Positions 52,994 through 62,532 of a DNA stretch of 64,000 nucleotides are shown here, piece by piece (within the stretch, counting starts at the first letter, position 1; every line of letters begins with the position of its first letter). The notes beneath the pieces are model-generated. The model saw nothing but the letters and a program-made list of their open reading frames with translations. It searched no databases and was not told the DNA's origin. The position numbers were made by a program, and so were the translations under genes. This stretch comes from Paramesorhizobium sp049065735 (lineage in GTDB: Bacteria > Pseudomonadota > Alphaproteobacteria > Rhizobiales > Rhizobiaceae): contig NZ_JBAKHD010000008.1 in NCBI RefSeq assembly GCF_049065735.1, forward strand, positions 62,001 to 126,000, in the 5' to 3' direction.

Positions 52994-55120
52994 TCACCAT
53001 GAATATTTCAACGTGCCGACGATCTTGCGCCGGTCGCCATAATATTCAGTCCCGTAATAGCTGCTCGCGATATATTTTCGGTCGAACAGATTGGTGGCGT
53101 TCACGGCCAGGGTCACATCGTCCGTCACCTTGTAGCTAACGGCGGCGTCAACGAGGGTGTAGCCTCCGATCGAGACGGTGTTGGCATCGTCGCCATAGCT
53201 CTGGCCGATATAGCGCACGCCGCCGCCGAGCGTCAGGTCGCCGCGCTTGCCTTCTCCCGGGATCGTATAATCGAGCCACGCCGATGCAAGGTGCCTGGGC
53301 ACGCGGGAGGGGCGGTTGCCGGTATTGCCGCCGATCCCATCTTCGCGGATTTCTGAATCCCAATAGGAATAGGCGAGCGTCAGGTTGAGATTGTCGGCGA
53401 TTGCTGCCTTCCCTTCCAGCTCTATGCCGCGCACGCCGACCTTGCCGATCTGCTCCTGCACGAGCGGCGTCACATAGGTCGGCACATTGGTCTGCGTCAG
53501 GTCGAACAGAGCCACCGTGAACAGGCCGTCAAACCCTTCCGGCTTGTATTTGAGGCCGACCTCATATTGCCTGCCCTCCTGGGGCTTCAACTCGCCCGTC
53601 ATGGTATATCCATTAGCGGTTTGCGCCACCAGCGGCTGGAAGCTCTCCGAGTAATTCGCATAGACGGCAAAATCCGGCGTGATCTTGTAGGTCAGCCCGA
53701 CGCGGCTGGTGAAATCGGAAGCCGTGTCATCGTCCCGCGTTCCTTTATCCGGGTAATCCGCCTTGGTGCGGACATGGTCCCAGCGCCCGCCCAGGGTTAC
53801 GATCCAGCGGTCATCGAAGGTGAGCTGCTCCTGCGCATACAGGCCGACCGCCTGCTGCCTGACGCGCCAGTTCACATAGGGGCCGAGATTGATACAGGAG
53901 AGCCCGCAATAAACCGGATTATAGATGTCGATGGGCCCCGCCGTGCCCAGCAATATCTTTTCGTGCGTGTTGTCGTTGGTATAATCGACACCGACGAGCG
54001 TCTTGCTCTCGATCCGCTCCCCTGCCGTATCGTATTGCAGCTGGTTGTCGAAGGCATAACGGTTGGACATGCCGTCCACCGAATAGGCCGTTCGATCCGC
54101 GGTTGGATCGAATGATGCGCCGTAGACTTCGGCATAATCGAGGCTGAGATGTGTATAGCGGGCGTTCGAGCGGAACGTCAGGCTGTCATTGAACGCATGC
54201 TCGAACTGATAGCCAATATCGACCTGCTCCGTATTGAAGCGGTTGAAGTCCGGTTCGCCGAGGAAAGTATCGATATCGAGGCCGGAGCCAACCGGAAACC
54301 CACGGGCGCCGGTGCCGTCGCGCTTGTAATAATCGGTTAGGATGGTGAGCGAGGTGCCCTCTTCCGGCTTTATCGTCAGCGCCGGCGCGATATAGATGCG
54401 GTCGTCGCGGGAATAATCCCGCCCAAGATCGCCATCCTTGACGAGCCCGGTCAGGCGATAGCTCCACACGCCGTCGGCATCGACCGGCCCCCCGAAATCC
54501 ATCCCCGCTTCCCTGGTGCCGTCGCCGAGGGAGGTGTAGATTTCGCCATGCTTCTCATCCAGCGGCCGTTTCGTGATGGCGTTGACGAGACCGCCCGGAC
54601 CGTTGAGGCCGAAAAGCGTCGAGGTCGATCCCTTCAGCACCTCGACGCGCTGGAGGCCATAGGGTTCGAGGCGGCTGGCGGTGAACCAGGCGGGAATGCG
54701 CGCCGCCAGCCCGTCGCGATAGGTGCCGAGCGAGGTCTGGTCGAAGCCGCGAATACGGATATAGTCGTACCGGTCGTCATTGCCGAACTCATCGGTCAAA
54801 ACGCTCGATGTGTAGGCGACCGCCTGCTGGAGATTCTCCACATTGCGCGTCTCCATCTCCTTCTGCGTCACGACGGAAACGGAAGCCGGCACATCGACCA
54901 CCGGAGTGTCCGTCTTGGTACCAGTAGCAGTATTCTTGGCGACGATGGTGCGATCCGGTCCGCCCGCGCGATCCGATTTTCCATCGACCACGATGGTCTG
55001 CAGTTGGATTGCTTCGCCGTCCTGCGCCCAGCCCGTACCGGCCGTTACCGTTATCAAGGCACTGCTCGCAATCAACCGTTTCGCCAACGAACGCAGTCCA
55101 GCCTGCCCGCCAACCATCAT
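52994..55120 (-). CDS. TonB-dependent siderophore receptor (FhuA/FoxA-like)
   Basis: A 708-aa outer-membrane receptor. The signal peptide (residues 1-32, LIASSALITVTAGTGWAQ) is followed by the plug (LQTIVVDG TonB-box area, TPVVDVPASVSVVTQKEM, RIRGFDQTSLGTYRDGL) and a 22-strand-type barrel ending in TLKYSW. The start at 55120 follows GAGGGGACGAGAG; the in-frame Met upstream at 55177 is unlikely. It is divergent from fhuCDB across a 207-bp gap with an iron-box candidate. Plug and barrel blocks are like hydroxamate (ferrichrome/ferrioxamine) receptors. It works with TonB-ExbBD encoded elsewhere. Confidence 0.9.
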   Translation of the reverse strand: MMVGGQAGLRSLAKRLIASSALITVTAGTGWAQDGEAIQLQTIVVDGKSDRAGGPDRTIVAKNTATGTKTDTPVVDVPASVSVVTQKEMETRNVENLQQAVAYTSSVLTDEFGNDDRYDYIRIRGFDQTSLGTYRDGLAARIPAWFTASRLEPYGLQRVEVLKGSTSTLFGLNGPGGLVNAITKRPLDEKHGEIYTSLGDGTREAGMDFGGPVDADGVWSYRLTGLVKDGDLGRDYSRDDRIYIAPALTIKPEEGTSLTILTDYYKRDGTGARGFPVGSGLDIDTFLGEPDFNRFNTEQVDIGYQFEHAFNDSLTFRSNARYTHLSLDYAEVYGASFDPTADRTAYSVDGMSNRYAFDNQLQYDTAGERIESKTLVGVDYTNDNTHEKILLGTAGPIDIYNPVYCGLSCINLGPYVNWRVRQQAVGLYAQEQLTFDDRWIVTLGGRWDHVRTKADYPDKGTRDDDTASDFTSRVGLTYKITPDFAVYANYSESFQPLVAQTANGYTMTGELKPQEGRQYEVGLKYKPEGFDGLFTVALFDLTQTNVPTYVTPLVQEQIGKVGVRGIELEGKAAIADNLNLTLAYSYWDSEIREDGIGGNTGNRPSRVPRHLASAWLDYTIPGEGKRGDLTLGGGVRYIGQSYGDDANTVSIGGYTLVDAAVSYKVTDDVTLAVNATNLFDRKYIASSYYGTEYYGDRRKIVGTLKYSW

Positions 55121-55275
55121 CTCTCGTCCCCTCTTCAGACCCACATCAAGCAGTGTTTCGCCCGCTGGCCGACGCACTGCAGGCCGGAATTAATAAAACA
55201 GGACAAAAAGAGTCAACTTAAAATCCGCGTTTCGGATCAAGCTTGTGCGAGAATGTCGCGGATCGTTTTCATACT

Positions 55276-55290
55276 TGATATAAAAACTCA
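55276..55290. promoter_or_regulatory. RirA-type iron-responsive operator (IRO box) candidate
   Basis: TGATATAAAAACTCA fits TGA-N9-TCA, the IRO consensus bound by RirA in Rhizobiales. It lies 38 bp upstream of fhuC and 156 bp from the receptor start, so it could repress both when iron is plentiful. Confidence 0.55.
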
Positions 55291-55327
55291 TATTTTGTAA
55301 TCCCGCCATCACACGATGGAGGGACGA

Positions 55328-56146
55328 ATGAGCGAAACGCGGCAAGATCGGGGGCCGACGGCCAGGCCGGGAGCCTGCGCCTTCCGGGTGGAGGGGCTTT
55401 CCCTGACCATTGACGGCAAGGCGATTCTGCGCGACGTCTCGCTTCCCTTTCCAAAGGGCGAACTCATCGGCATTCTGGGCCATAACGGCTCGGGCAAATC
55501 CACGCTGATGCGGATCATGGCACGGCAGCAGAAGCCAACCGCTGGCCGTATCCAAGTCTTCGATGAGGATCTCGACAAGCTCGCCGAACGCGATTTTGCA
55601 AGGCGCGTCGCTTATCTGCCGCAGGATATCGGCGCCGGGGCGGACATGACCGTCCGTGAGCTCGTGGCCTGCGGGCGCTATCCATGGCATGGAGCGCTGG
55701 GCCGCTTCTCGGCGCGCGATGCGGAGAAGGTCGAGGCCGCCCTTGCCGCAACCCGCATCGAAGGCCTTGCCGCCCGGCTGGTCGGCACGCTTTCGGGCGG
55801 GGAACGCCAGCGCGTCTGGATTGCCATGCTGATTGCGCAGGACAGCGAGTGCCTGCTGCTGGACGAGCCGACGGCGGCGCTCGACATCGCCCATCAGATG
55901 GAAATCCTGTCGCTCGTGCGCGGACTCTGTCATTCCAGCGGGCTCAGCGTCATCGTCGTGCTGCACGATATCAACATGGCGGCGCGTTTCTGCGACCGCA
56001 TTCATGCGCTGAAGAACGGGCAGGTCGTCGCCAGCGGCACACCCGCATCCATCGTCGAGCCGGAGCAGTTGAAAACGATTTACGGCCTCAGCATGGGTAC
56101 GCTCCCCGCGCCGGGTCTCAACACGCCGCTTGCCTATGTCCAGTAA
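55328..56146 (+). CDS. fhuC: Ferric-hydroxamate ABC transporter ATP-binding protein FhuC
   Basis: A 272-aa ABC ATPase of the iron-siderophore type. Walker A GHNGSGKST, signature LSGGERQRVWIAM and Walker B LLLDEPTAALD are intact. The start at 55328 has GGAGGGA in front. It is followed by fhuD (overlap) and fhuB in the same order as enterobacterial fhuCDB. It powers siderophore passage through FhuB. Confidence 0.88.
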   Translation: MSETRQDRGPTARPGACAFRVEGLSLTIDGKAILRDVSLPFPKGELIGILGHNGSGKSTLMRIMARQQKPTAGRIQVFDEDLDKLAERDFARRVAYLPQDIGAGADMTVRELVACGRYPWHGALGRFSARDAEKVEAALAATRIEGLAARLVGTLSGGERQRVWIAMLIAQDSECLLLDEPTAALDIAHQMEILSLVRGLCHSSGLSVIVVLHDINMAARFCDRIHALKNGQVVASGTPASIVEPEQLKTIYGLSMGTLPAPGLNTPLAYVQ

Positions 56147-57026
56147 GATGCTGCATCTGACCCGACGAAGCCTCCTCCTTGCCGCCGCCGCGACGGCAAT
56201 GCCGCGTCTCTCATGGGCGGCTCCTTCGCTGCGCATCGTCAGCCTCGACTACGGCCTCTCTTCGACGCTGCTTTCGCTCGGCGTGGTGCCGGCGGCCATT
56301 TCCGATCTCGCGGATTGGGGCCGCTGGGTGGTCGAGCCGGCCATGCCCTCGAGCGTCATCGATCTCGGCAATACGATGGAGGTCAATGTCGAAGTCCTTG
56401 CGCAAATCAGGCCCGACATCATCCTGATGACGCCTTATCTTGACCAGATAACGCCGATCGTTACGCCCTATGGCAAAGTCTCCCGGTACGAGATTTTCAC
56501 ACCCGATAGCGGCGCGATCCTGACGGCTTCCATCGCGGCGACCCGCAAGCTCGGAGCGGAAATCGGACGGGACGCCGAGGCGGAAGCATTCCTGACACGC
56601 GCCGACGCCTTTTTCGAGAATTGCCGTGCGCGGCTTGCCCGCCGGTCGCCCCCAGCCGTGACGCTCGTCAATTTCATGGATGCCCGCCATGCGCGGATTT
56701 ATGGCTCACCCGGCCTGTTTCACAATGTGCTGGAAAGGATCGGTGTGCAAAACGCATGGAAGGAGCCCTCCAATTATTGGGGTTTCCAGACGATTTCCAT
56801 CGAGGAACTGGCGCGCGTCACCGATTCCGATGCGATGCTCATTGCTTTCGATCCCGTTCCCGGAGAGGTGCTTCCGAAGCTCGCCCGAAGCCCCCTGTGG
56901 CAGGCGCTGCCATTTTCAAGGCCCGGCCAGTTCGCTGTGCTGCCGCCGACGCTGATGTTCGGCATGGTCAATGAAGCCATGCGGTTCGCCGGCCTGTTGA
57001 CCGATCTTCTGGAGCGGCGGGCATGA
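56136..57026 (+). CDS. fhuD: Ferric-hydroxamate substrate-binding protein FhuD
   Basis: A 296-aa class III periplasmic binding protein. A Tat-like leader (TRRSLLLAAAATAMPRLSWA) ends at about residue 29. The core has LRIVSLDYGLSSTLLSLGVVP at the N-lobe and WGFQTISIEELARVTDSDAMLIAF at the C-lobe, typical of FhuD. The start overlaps fhuC (a Met at 56148, just after the fhuC stop, is an alternative). It delivers ferric hydroxamates to FhuB. Confidence 0.87.
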   Translation: MSSKMLHLTRRSLLLAAAATAMPRLSWAAPSLRIVSLDYGLSSTLLSLGVVPAAISDLADWGRWVVEPAMPSSVIDLGNTMEVNVEVLAQIRPDIILMTPYLDQITPIVTPYGKVSRYEIFTPDSGAILTASIAATRKLGAEIGRDAEAEAFLTRADAFFENCRARLARRSPPAVTLVNFMDARHARIYGSPGLFHNVLERIGVQNAWKEPSNYWGFQTISIEELARVTDSDAMLIAFDPVPGEVLPKLARSPLWQALPFSRPGQFAVLPPTLMFGMVNEAMRFAGLLTDLLERRA

Positions 57027-59008
57027 CGGGCGCTCTCGCAAGGCTGCGTCTCGGCCCCGCTTCGGTTGTCATCACCCTTCTGCTGCTCTCCACGCCCTCC
57101 ATATGGTCGCTGGTCGCGGCGGGGTTCAAGGACGATGCCAACGCCGCCTATGACACCAGCCGCATGGTGCTTCTCTATTCGACGCTGCCGCGATTGGCGG
57201 TGGCGTTCATCGTCGGTGCCGCGACGTCCTTGTCCGGCGCCCTGTTCCAGCAGGTCCTGCGCAATCCGCTTGCTTCGCCGACCACGCTCGGCATCTCGGC
57301 GGGCGCCAATCTGTCACTCGTCATTGCTCTGCTGTTCTTCCCCGGCCTGCTGGGGCTTGGACGCGATCTGGTGGCGCTGGCCGGCAGCGCCATCGCCGCG
57401 GCAATCGTGATGAGCCTTGGCGCCCGCCGCGGCTTCTCCCCGTTTGTCCTCGTCCTGTCGGGTATGGTCGTCAGCCTTTGGTGCGGCTCGCTCGCGGCGA
57501 TCCTGACGCTGCTCAACGACCGTTATCTCGCCAGCCTTTTCATCTGGGGCGCCGGGTCGCTCGCCCAGCAGAGCTGGGACATTACTCTGTCGCTGCTGTG
57601 GAAGACCGTTCTCCTTGCCGCCATTTGCGCGCTCATCGTGCGTCCGATGTCCCTACTGGAACTGGGCGAAAGCAATGCCTCGGCGCTTGGCGTCAGGCTG
57701 CGGCGGCTCCGGCTGGTGGCGATTTCCGTCGCCGTCACCCTTTCCGCCATCACGACGAGCGCCGTCGGCGTCATCGGTTTCATCGGCCTCCTCGCGCCCA
57801 TCACCGCGCGCCTTGCCGGCGCGCGCCGCACCGGGGAATTTCTCGTCTGGTCCACGCTCATCGGCGGAGCGCTGCTGGTTCTGGCCGATGCGACGATTCA
57901 GGTGTTCGCCGGCGATCTCGGCGATTTTCTGCCGACCGGAGCGGTCACGGCGGTCTTCGGCTCACCGCTCCTGCTCCTGCTTCTGCCTCGCCTGAAAATC
58001 CGGCACAGGGCGCTCGAAGCAAGCCGCAGGATCAAGATGTCTTCGCTGCCGCGCCGGCGGCTATTCGTGATGATCTGCCTGGCGCTCGCCGGCATGATCC
58101 TGATCGGCCTCTTTGCCGGCAGGTCCCTCGATGGCGGCTGGAACTGGCTCGGCCCCCACCTCATGGACACGCTGTTGCCGCTGCGGGCGCCCAAGGTGCT
58201 GGCGGCGATAGCCTCCGGCGCCATGCTCGCCGCCGCCGGTGTCATTCTCCAGAGAATGACCGGCAACGAGATGGCCAGCCCCGAGGTTCTCGGCATCAGC
58301 GCGGGCGCGACCTTCGGCTTGATGGCCGCTGTCTTCCTCGTTGCCTCTCCAGGCATTCTCGGCCAGCTCGGCTTCGCCGCCATCGGCGCTCTCGGCGTCA
58401 TGATGGTCATCTTCGTCCTTGCCTTGCGGTCGGGGCTTGCGCCCGAGCGCGTGCTCCTTGCCGGGATCGCGCTCAGCGCCATGATGGATGCGGTGGTCGG
58501 CGTCCTTGCCTCCAGCGGCGACCCGCGCGCGCTGCTGCTCATGCGCTGGATGAGCGGCTCGACCTATAATGTCGGTGCCGGTTCGGCGCTGGCCGCCATG
58601 GCCGTGGCGTTGCCGCTGCTGGCGGGCGTACTTCTGGCACGCCGGTGGCTGGAGCTGCTGCCCCTGGGTACGACACCGGCGGCTGCCATCGGCGTCAGGA
58701 TCACGCAGTCCCGTCTCATCCTGTTCGGCCTTGCGGGTCTCCTGAGCGCGGCCGCCACGGTCTGTGTCGGGCCGCTGAGTTTCATCGGCCTGATGGCGCC
58801 GCATCTGGCGCGGGAGGCCGGCCTCGTCAGGGCCCTGCCCCAGACCGCCGGCGCGGCGGCCATCGGCGCGGCGCTCATGGTGCTGGCCGATTGGCTGGGC
58901 CGCACCATCGCCTATCCCTATCAGGTGCCGGCCGGCCTGGTATCTGCGCTTGTCGGTGCACCGTTTCTCATCCTGATGATGAGAAATGGACGCGGGTGGC
59001 CAAGTTAA
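57023..59008 (+). CDS. fhuB: Ferric-hydroxamate ABC transporter permease FhuB (fused double FecCD)
   Basis: A 661-aa permease made of two FecCD-type halves in one chain, as in E. coli FhuB (660 aa). Each half contains the family block (PRLAVAFIVGAATSLSGALF, GISAGANLSLV; then PKVLAAIASGAMLAAAGVIL, GISAGATFGLM) and the C-terminal GFIGLLAPITARL and SFIGLMAPHLAREA segments. It overlaps fhuD by 4 bp. Full length with no breaks. It is the only permease needed for the FhuCD system. Confidence 0.92.
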   Translation: MTGALARLRLGPASVVITLLLLSTPSIWSLVAAGFKDDANAAYDTSRMVLLYSTLPRLAVAFIVGAATSLSGALFQQVLRNPLASPTTLGISAGANLSLVIALLFFPGLLGLGRDLVALAGSAIAAAIVMSLGARRGFSPFVLVLSGMVVSLWCGSLAAILTLLNDRYLASLFIWGAGSLAQQSWDITLSLLWKTVLLAAICALIVRPMSLLELGESNASALGVRLRRLRLVAISVAVTLSAITTSAVGVIGFIGLLAPITARLAGARRTGEFLVWSTLIGGALLVLADATIQVFAGDLGDFLPTGAVTAVFGSPLLLLLLPRLKIRHRALEASRRIKMSSLPRRRLFVMICLALAGMILIGLFAGRSLDGGWNWLGPHLMDTLLPLRAPKVLAAIASGAMLAAAGVILQRMTGNEMASPEVLGISAGATFGLMAAVFLVASPGILGQLGFAAIGALGVMMVIFVLALRSGLAPERVLLAGIALSAMMDAVVGVLASSGDPRALLLMRWMSGSTYNVGAGSALAAMAVALPLLAGVLLARRWLELLPLGTTPAAAIGVRITQSRLILFGLAGLLSAAATVCVGPLSFIGLMAPHLAREAGLVRALPQTAGAAAIGAALMVLADWLGRTIAYPYQVPAGLVSALVGAPFLILMMRNGRGWPS

Positions 59009-59104
59009 AGTCGAACCTAGTAATCATTGCGACGACGGCGGCTGGCATCTCGGCCACACCGTCGACGGCACCCAGGCCTGCGTCGTGTCATTATCGAGGC
59101 TGCC

Positions 59105-59855
59105 TCACCATTTGTACCGGAGACCCGCCAGCACCGTACGTCCGTTTCCGTACTGGCAATAATAGTCGGAACTGCAGGAGGAATAATATTCCTCGTCGGT
59201 GAGGTTGGTCGCATTGAGCGTCGCCTCAAGCCCTTTCAGGCCTGGGTTCTTCGCTCCGAAATCGTAGCGGAGCGCGGCGTCGATGCGTGTAGCCATCAGC
59301 CTTCACCGTATTGGCGTCGTTGCTGTAGCTGGATCCGACGAAACGAACGCCCCCGCCGATGCTCAATCCTTCCAGCGCGCCGGTATCGACAGTGTAGTTT
59401 GCCCAGAGCGAGCCTTAATAGCGCGGCACGGCCTGCGGCCGGTTGCCGATGATCGACACGATGCTGGATTCGAAGATCTCCGTATCAAGGAGGGAGAGCT
59501 TGGCGATCAGTTCCAGATTGCCGGTTAAATTGCCTCTTGCCTCAAATTCCACGCCGCGCGAATGGATCTCGCCCTGCTGCTCGTTGAAGCCGGTTGCCGC
59601 GTTGAAGTAGACGACATTCTGCTGGCGGATATCGAAAGCGGACAGTGTGAAGACGGTATCGAGCCCCGTCGGCTGATATTTGATACCCACCTCATATTGT
59701 TGGGCTTCCGTTGGCTGAAGCGGATTGCCATTGGCTCCGACGCTGGTCGAGGGCTCGAATGAGGTGAAGTAACTGACGTAAGGCGCTACGCCATTATCGA
59801 ACAGATAGAGCAGCCCGGCGCGATAGCTCATCGGAGTGATCGATATCCAGTTCAA
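59105..59855 (-). pseudogene. TonB-dependent siderophore receptor remnant (C-terminal part, broken)
   Basis: Only about the last 250 codons of a receptor remain, reading leftwards from YRAGLLYLFDNGVAPYVSYF to the C-terminal LAGLRYKW. A stop codon (TAA at 59415-59417) interrupts the frame where RYQGSLWANY is expected, a CAA-to-TAA change. A 2-base loss near 59297 shifts the frame just before TRIDAALRYDFG. The N-terminal two-thirds, with signal and plug, are missing; the break at about 59,840 abuts the hydrolase remnant. This is a second receptor gene that decayed beside the intact fhu system. Confidence 0.85.
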
Positions 59856-60123
59856 GATATTCTCGGATTACGGGTCACACATCAAACGCTTTCCGGCCAT
59901 CCGCACCTATCACCGCAAGCACCAACCGCTCTGCCTCGTACCGTGGGGAAGGCACGATCCTTACTTCGACATCAACGAGATCATGGCCTTTCATCGAACG
60001 CTCGATGCGGTGGAAATCCACGTCTTCGAAAGCGCGCATCAGCTTCTGGAAACTCATCATAGAGAGTGCGCAGCTCTGATGAGCCGCTTTATGCTCGACG
60101 TGGAGGCCGGAGTTTTCCGGTAA
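59850..60123 (+). pseudogene. Alpha/beta hydrolase remnant (C-terminal part)
   Basis: About 90 codons with the end of an alpha/beta hydrolase of the haloalkane-dehalogenase/epoxide-hydrolase type: FSDYGSHIKRFP, then LCLVPWGRHDPYF carrying the acid residue, and a His in FESAHQLLETHH. The nucleophile half and start are missing. The truncated side meets the truncated side of the TonB receptor remnant at about 59,850, consistent with one deletion that removed the 5' parts of both genes. Confidence 0.7.
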
Positions 60124-60215
60124 ACTGCTGGATCGTAGCCTTAAAGATATGGCGTTGCGCTGCGGGTCGAGGCAGATTTATCCTGCCCGGCGCTGAACTT
60201 CGAAGGAATGTTTTT

Positions 60216-60854
60216 GTGAGCATCGCGAGCGACGCCCGTTTCTGGGACAGATCATCACGGAAATATGCCAAGGGCGCGATAGCGGATCCGGCCGGTTATG
60301 CGCGAACGCTCGATCGGACGCGTGCCTTGCTGAAGCCGAACGACCGGGTGCTCGAACTGGGCTGCGGCACCGGGACAACGGCTCTGACGCTGGCTGGCGA
60401 TGTACAAAGCTATCTTGCGACGGACTTTTCCGCCGAGATGATCGAAATCGCTAGGGAGAAGTACAGCGTTTCCGCCATCCCCGAACTGGCGTTTCAGACC
60501 GCAACGGCGGAGACCATCTCCCCAGAGGCCGGACCGTTCGACGCGGTCCTGGGCTTTAATTATCTTCACCTGGTCCGTGACCTGTCCAGCGCCTTGCGAC
60601 ATATTCATACCCTACTCGTTCCAAGGGGCCTGTACATTTCGAAAACACCGTGCCTGGGAGACATGAACCCGCTCATCCGGATAGCCTTGCTGCCCGCAAT
60701 GCGCGCGATCGGCATGGCGCCTTACGCCGGTGTTTTCCGCGCAACGGAGCTTTGCGAGCTGATGCGTGCCGCAGGTTTCGACGTGCTTGCCATCGAAAAC
60801 CATGCGACCAAAGGCAACGAGAACCGGCCTTATGTCGTGGCGCGCAAACGCTGA
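60216..60854 (+). CDS. Class I SAM-dependent methyltransferase
   Basis: A 212-aa methyltransferase. Motif I is LELGCGTGTT (46-55), followed by the acidic loop ATDFSAEMIEIAREKY and motif IV-like FDAVLGFNYLHLV, with a small C-terminal region. The start GTG at 60216 is used because AAGGA lies 8 bp ahead; the ATG-looking codon at 60208 is out of frame. Substrate (a lipid, quinone or small molecule) is not deducible. It lies just beyond the deletion scar, so its original operon context is lost. Confidence 0.82.
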   Translation: MSIASDARFWDRSSRKYAKGAIADPAGYARTLDRTRALLKPNDRVLELGCGTGTTALTLAGDVQSYLATDFSAEMIEIAREKYSVSAIPELAFQTATAETISPEAGPFDAVLGFNYLHLVRDLSSALRHIHTLLVPRGLYISKTPCLGDMNPLIRIALLPAMRAIGMAPYAGVFRATELCELMRAAGFDVLAIENHATKGNENRPYVVARKR

Positions 60855-61315
60855 CGGCGCGCAGTCACACCGTCGCGCGGTTCTCGATGCCTGTTACGCT
60901 CCGCTATTGCCGGGCAGGGAGCTATAATCATTGAAACGGCGCAATCTAGATCAGGTATCGTTGCGCGCTTCGAGGAATGGTTGCGGCCAAGCCTTGCAGC
61001 CGGAACGCTGGCGCTCGTTCTGCGGGATTAGTGGCCGTCTTTTCCCCATTACTCCGGACGTCGCTTGGTGCCATCTCCCCTACGGGCATTTCTCGATTTC
61101 ATAAAATCAGCGAAGTAAATGTAATAGCGATCCACTCTGCAGGACTCGGGAGCCAGACGATGACGGCTGCAGCGACACAGATGAAGGGAAAAGGTACATG
61201 AGTTATCGTTATACATTATCTTATCTAATATTCCTGATGGCCTGATATCGCCCCAATGAGCGATGTTTGGATAAAAGAAACTGATTCAGTGCTTAAGCGT
61301 CTCTGGGAGGGGAAC
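60855..61315. other. Gap of about 460 bp without a supported gene
   Basis: No convincing coding frame, RNA gene or repeat is visible. The last part is AT-rich (ttatcgttatacattatcttatctaat around 61203) and may carry the sulfotransferase promoter. Confidence 0.5.
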
Positions 61316-62374
61316 ATGTCCAACAACATCGCTTCGCAAGCGGAGCGGGAGAGCCCGATTATCGTGATTGGAACCGCGCGCAGCGGCACCAATTTGCTGG
61401 CCCGTATCCTGAATACGCACAGTCGCATTCGGGTATCGGGGCCAATTCACATCATGCAGACCCTCGCTCGGCTTCAGCCAACCTATGGCGATCTGTCCGA
61501 TGACAAGCAGATGCGGGCGCTCATCCGGGATGCCCGGCTCTTGGCAGCAAATCACACGGTACCCTGGAAGAAAGTTCCCAGTACGGAGGATGTACTCGCC
61601 GCACTTCCGCAGCGTAGCGTCTTCGGGGTCATGGCTGCGCTCTGTGAACTGGATGCTCGGGCCGCCGGCAAGGTACGGTGGTGCGACAAGAGCCTCGGCA
61701 TGATCGATCATGTCGACGCGGTTCGATCCGTCTATCCCGGAGCGCGCTTCATATGGCTCGTGCGAGATCCTCGCGATGTCGCCGCTTCAGCCCGCGGGTC
61801 GGTGTTTCTGCCGTGCCATCCCGAGCGTACCGCAAGGCTTTGGCAACAACAGCAGGAGCGTGGCATGCAGCTTGCCGAAGCGCTGCCCGGCGCCGTACAT
61901 TTGCTACGGTACGAGGACCTCGTTGGCGAGCCGGCCACGACGCTGGAACGGTTATGCGCGTTCCTGAGAGAACACTATGAACCTGGGATGCTCGATTACC
62001 ACTCCCGCGATCCGGAAGCGCAGCGATATGCTGAACTGTCGACGTCTTGGACGAATCTGGGCAAGCCGTTGCTCGCCAACAATACGCAGAAATACATGAA
62101 CAAACTCACTGCAGACGATGTCGCCGCAGTCGAGACGATTTGCGCGCCCGCTATGATGTATCTAGGCTATCCGGCGACGCAGCAGCCAGTATCCTCCGCC
62201 CAGCTTGCCAGCCCCGGCCATCGCGCGTCGGTGCTTGCTGCGAGCGCGATGATGCGCCTGAAGGTCGAAATTGTCTCAGCCCGAAATGACAAATCCCATT
62301 GGCCACGTTGGCGGCGTACCGTGCTCGATCATTGGATTACGCTGCGCCAACGTCTGCGCGGCACGCGCCACTGA
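61316..62374 (+). CDS. Sulfotransferase-family protein
   Basis: A 352-aa protein with the PAPS-binding 5'-phosphosulfate loop GTARSGTNLLARIL (residues 19-32) and the 3'-phosphate motif LVRDPRDVAASARGS. It transfers sulfate from PAPS to a hydroxyl or amine of an unknown acceptor (glycolipid, Nod-factor-like or surface polysaccharide). The start at 61316 is behind a very strong GGGAGGGG; the in-frame Met at 61256 is not needed. No sulfate-activating or acceptor gene lies beside it. Confidence 0.82.
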   Translation: MSNNIASQAERESPIIVIGTARSGTNLLARILNTHSRIRVSGPIHIMQTLARLQPTYGDLSDDKQMRALIRDARLLAANHTVPWKKVPSTEDVLAALPQRSVFGVMAALCELDARAAGKVRWCDKSLGMIDHVDAVRSVYPGARFIWLVRDPRDVAASARGSVFLPCHPERTARLWQQQQERGMQLAEALPGAVHLLRYEDLVGEPATTLERLCAFLREHYEPGMLDYHSRDPEAQRYAELSTSWTNLGKPLLANNTQKYMNKLTADDVAAVETICAPAMMYLGYPATQQPVSSAQLASPGHRASVLAASAMMRLKVEIVSARNDKSHWPRWRRTVLDHWITLRQRLRGTRH

Positions 62375-62532
62375 GCTTATCACAGCCCCGCCCAGCCGGG
62401 AGCGTTCCGGCTTTGATAGAAAGCGGTTCGAGTTCCAGCAATGCGGAGCTCCGACACGAGACGGTTGACCCTCGAAGGCCAGCGCCGAGGCCGCATGGTG
62501 TCGGTCATCGGAAGACCGCGTCGCCGCAGCGT

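Noticed and set aside
60977..61201. A 74-codon frame before the sulfotransferase
   Set aside because: There is no ribosome site, no homology cue and mixed composition.
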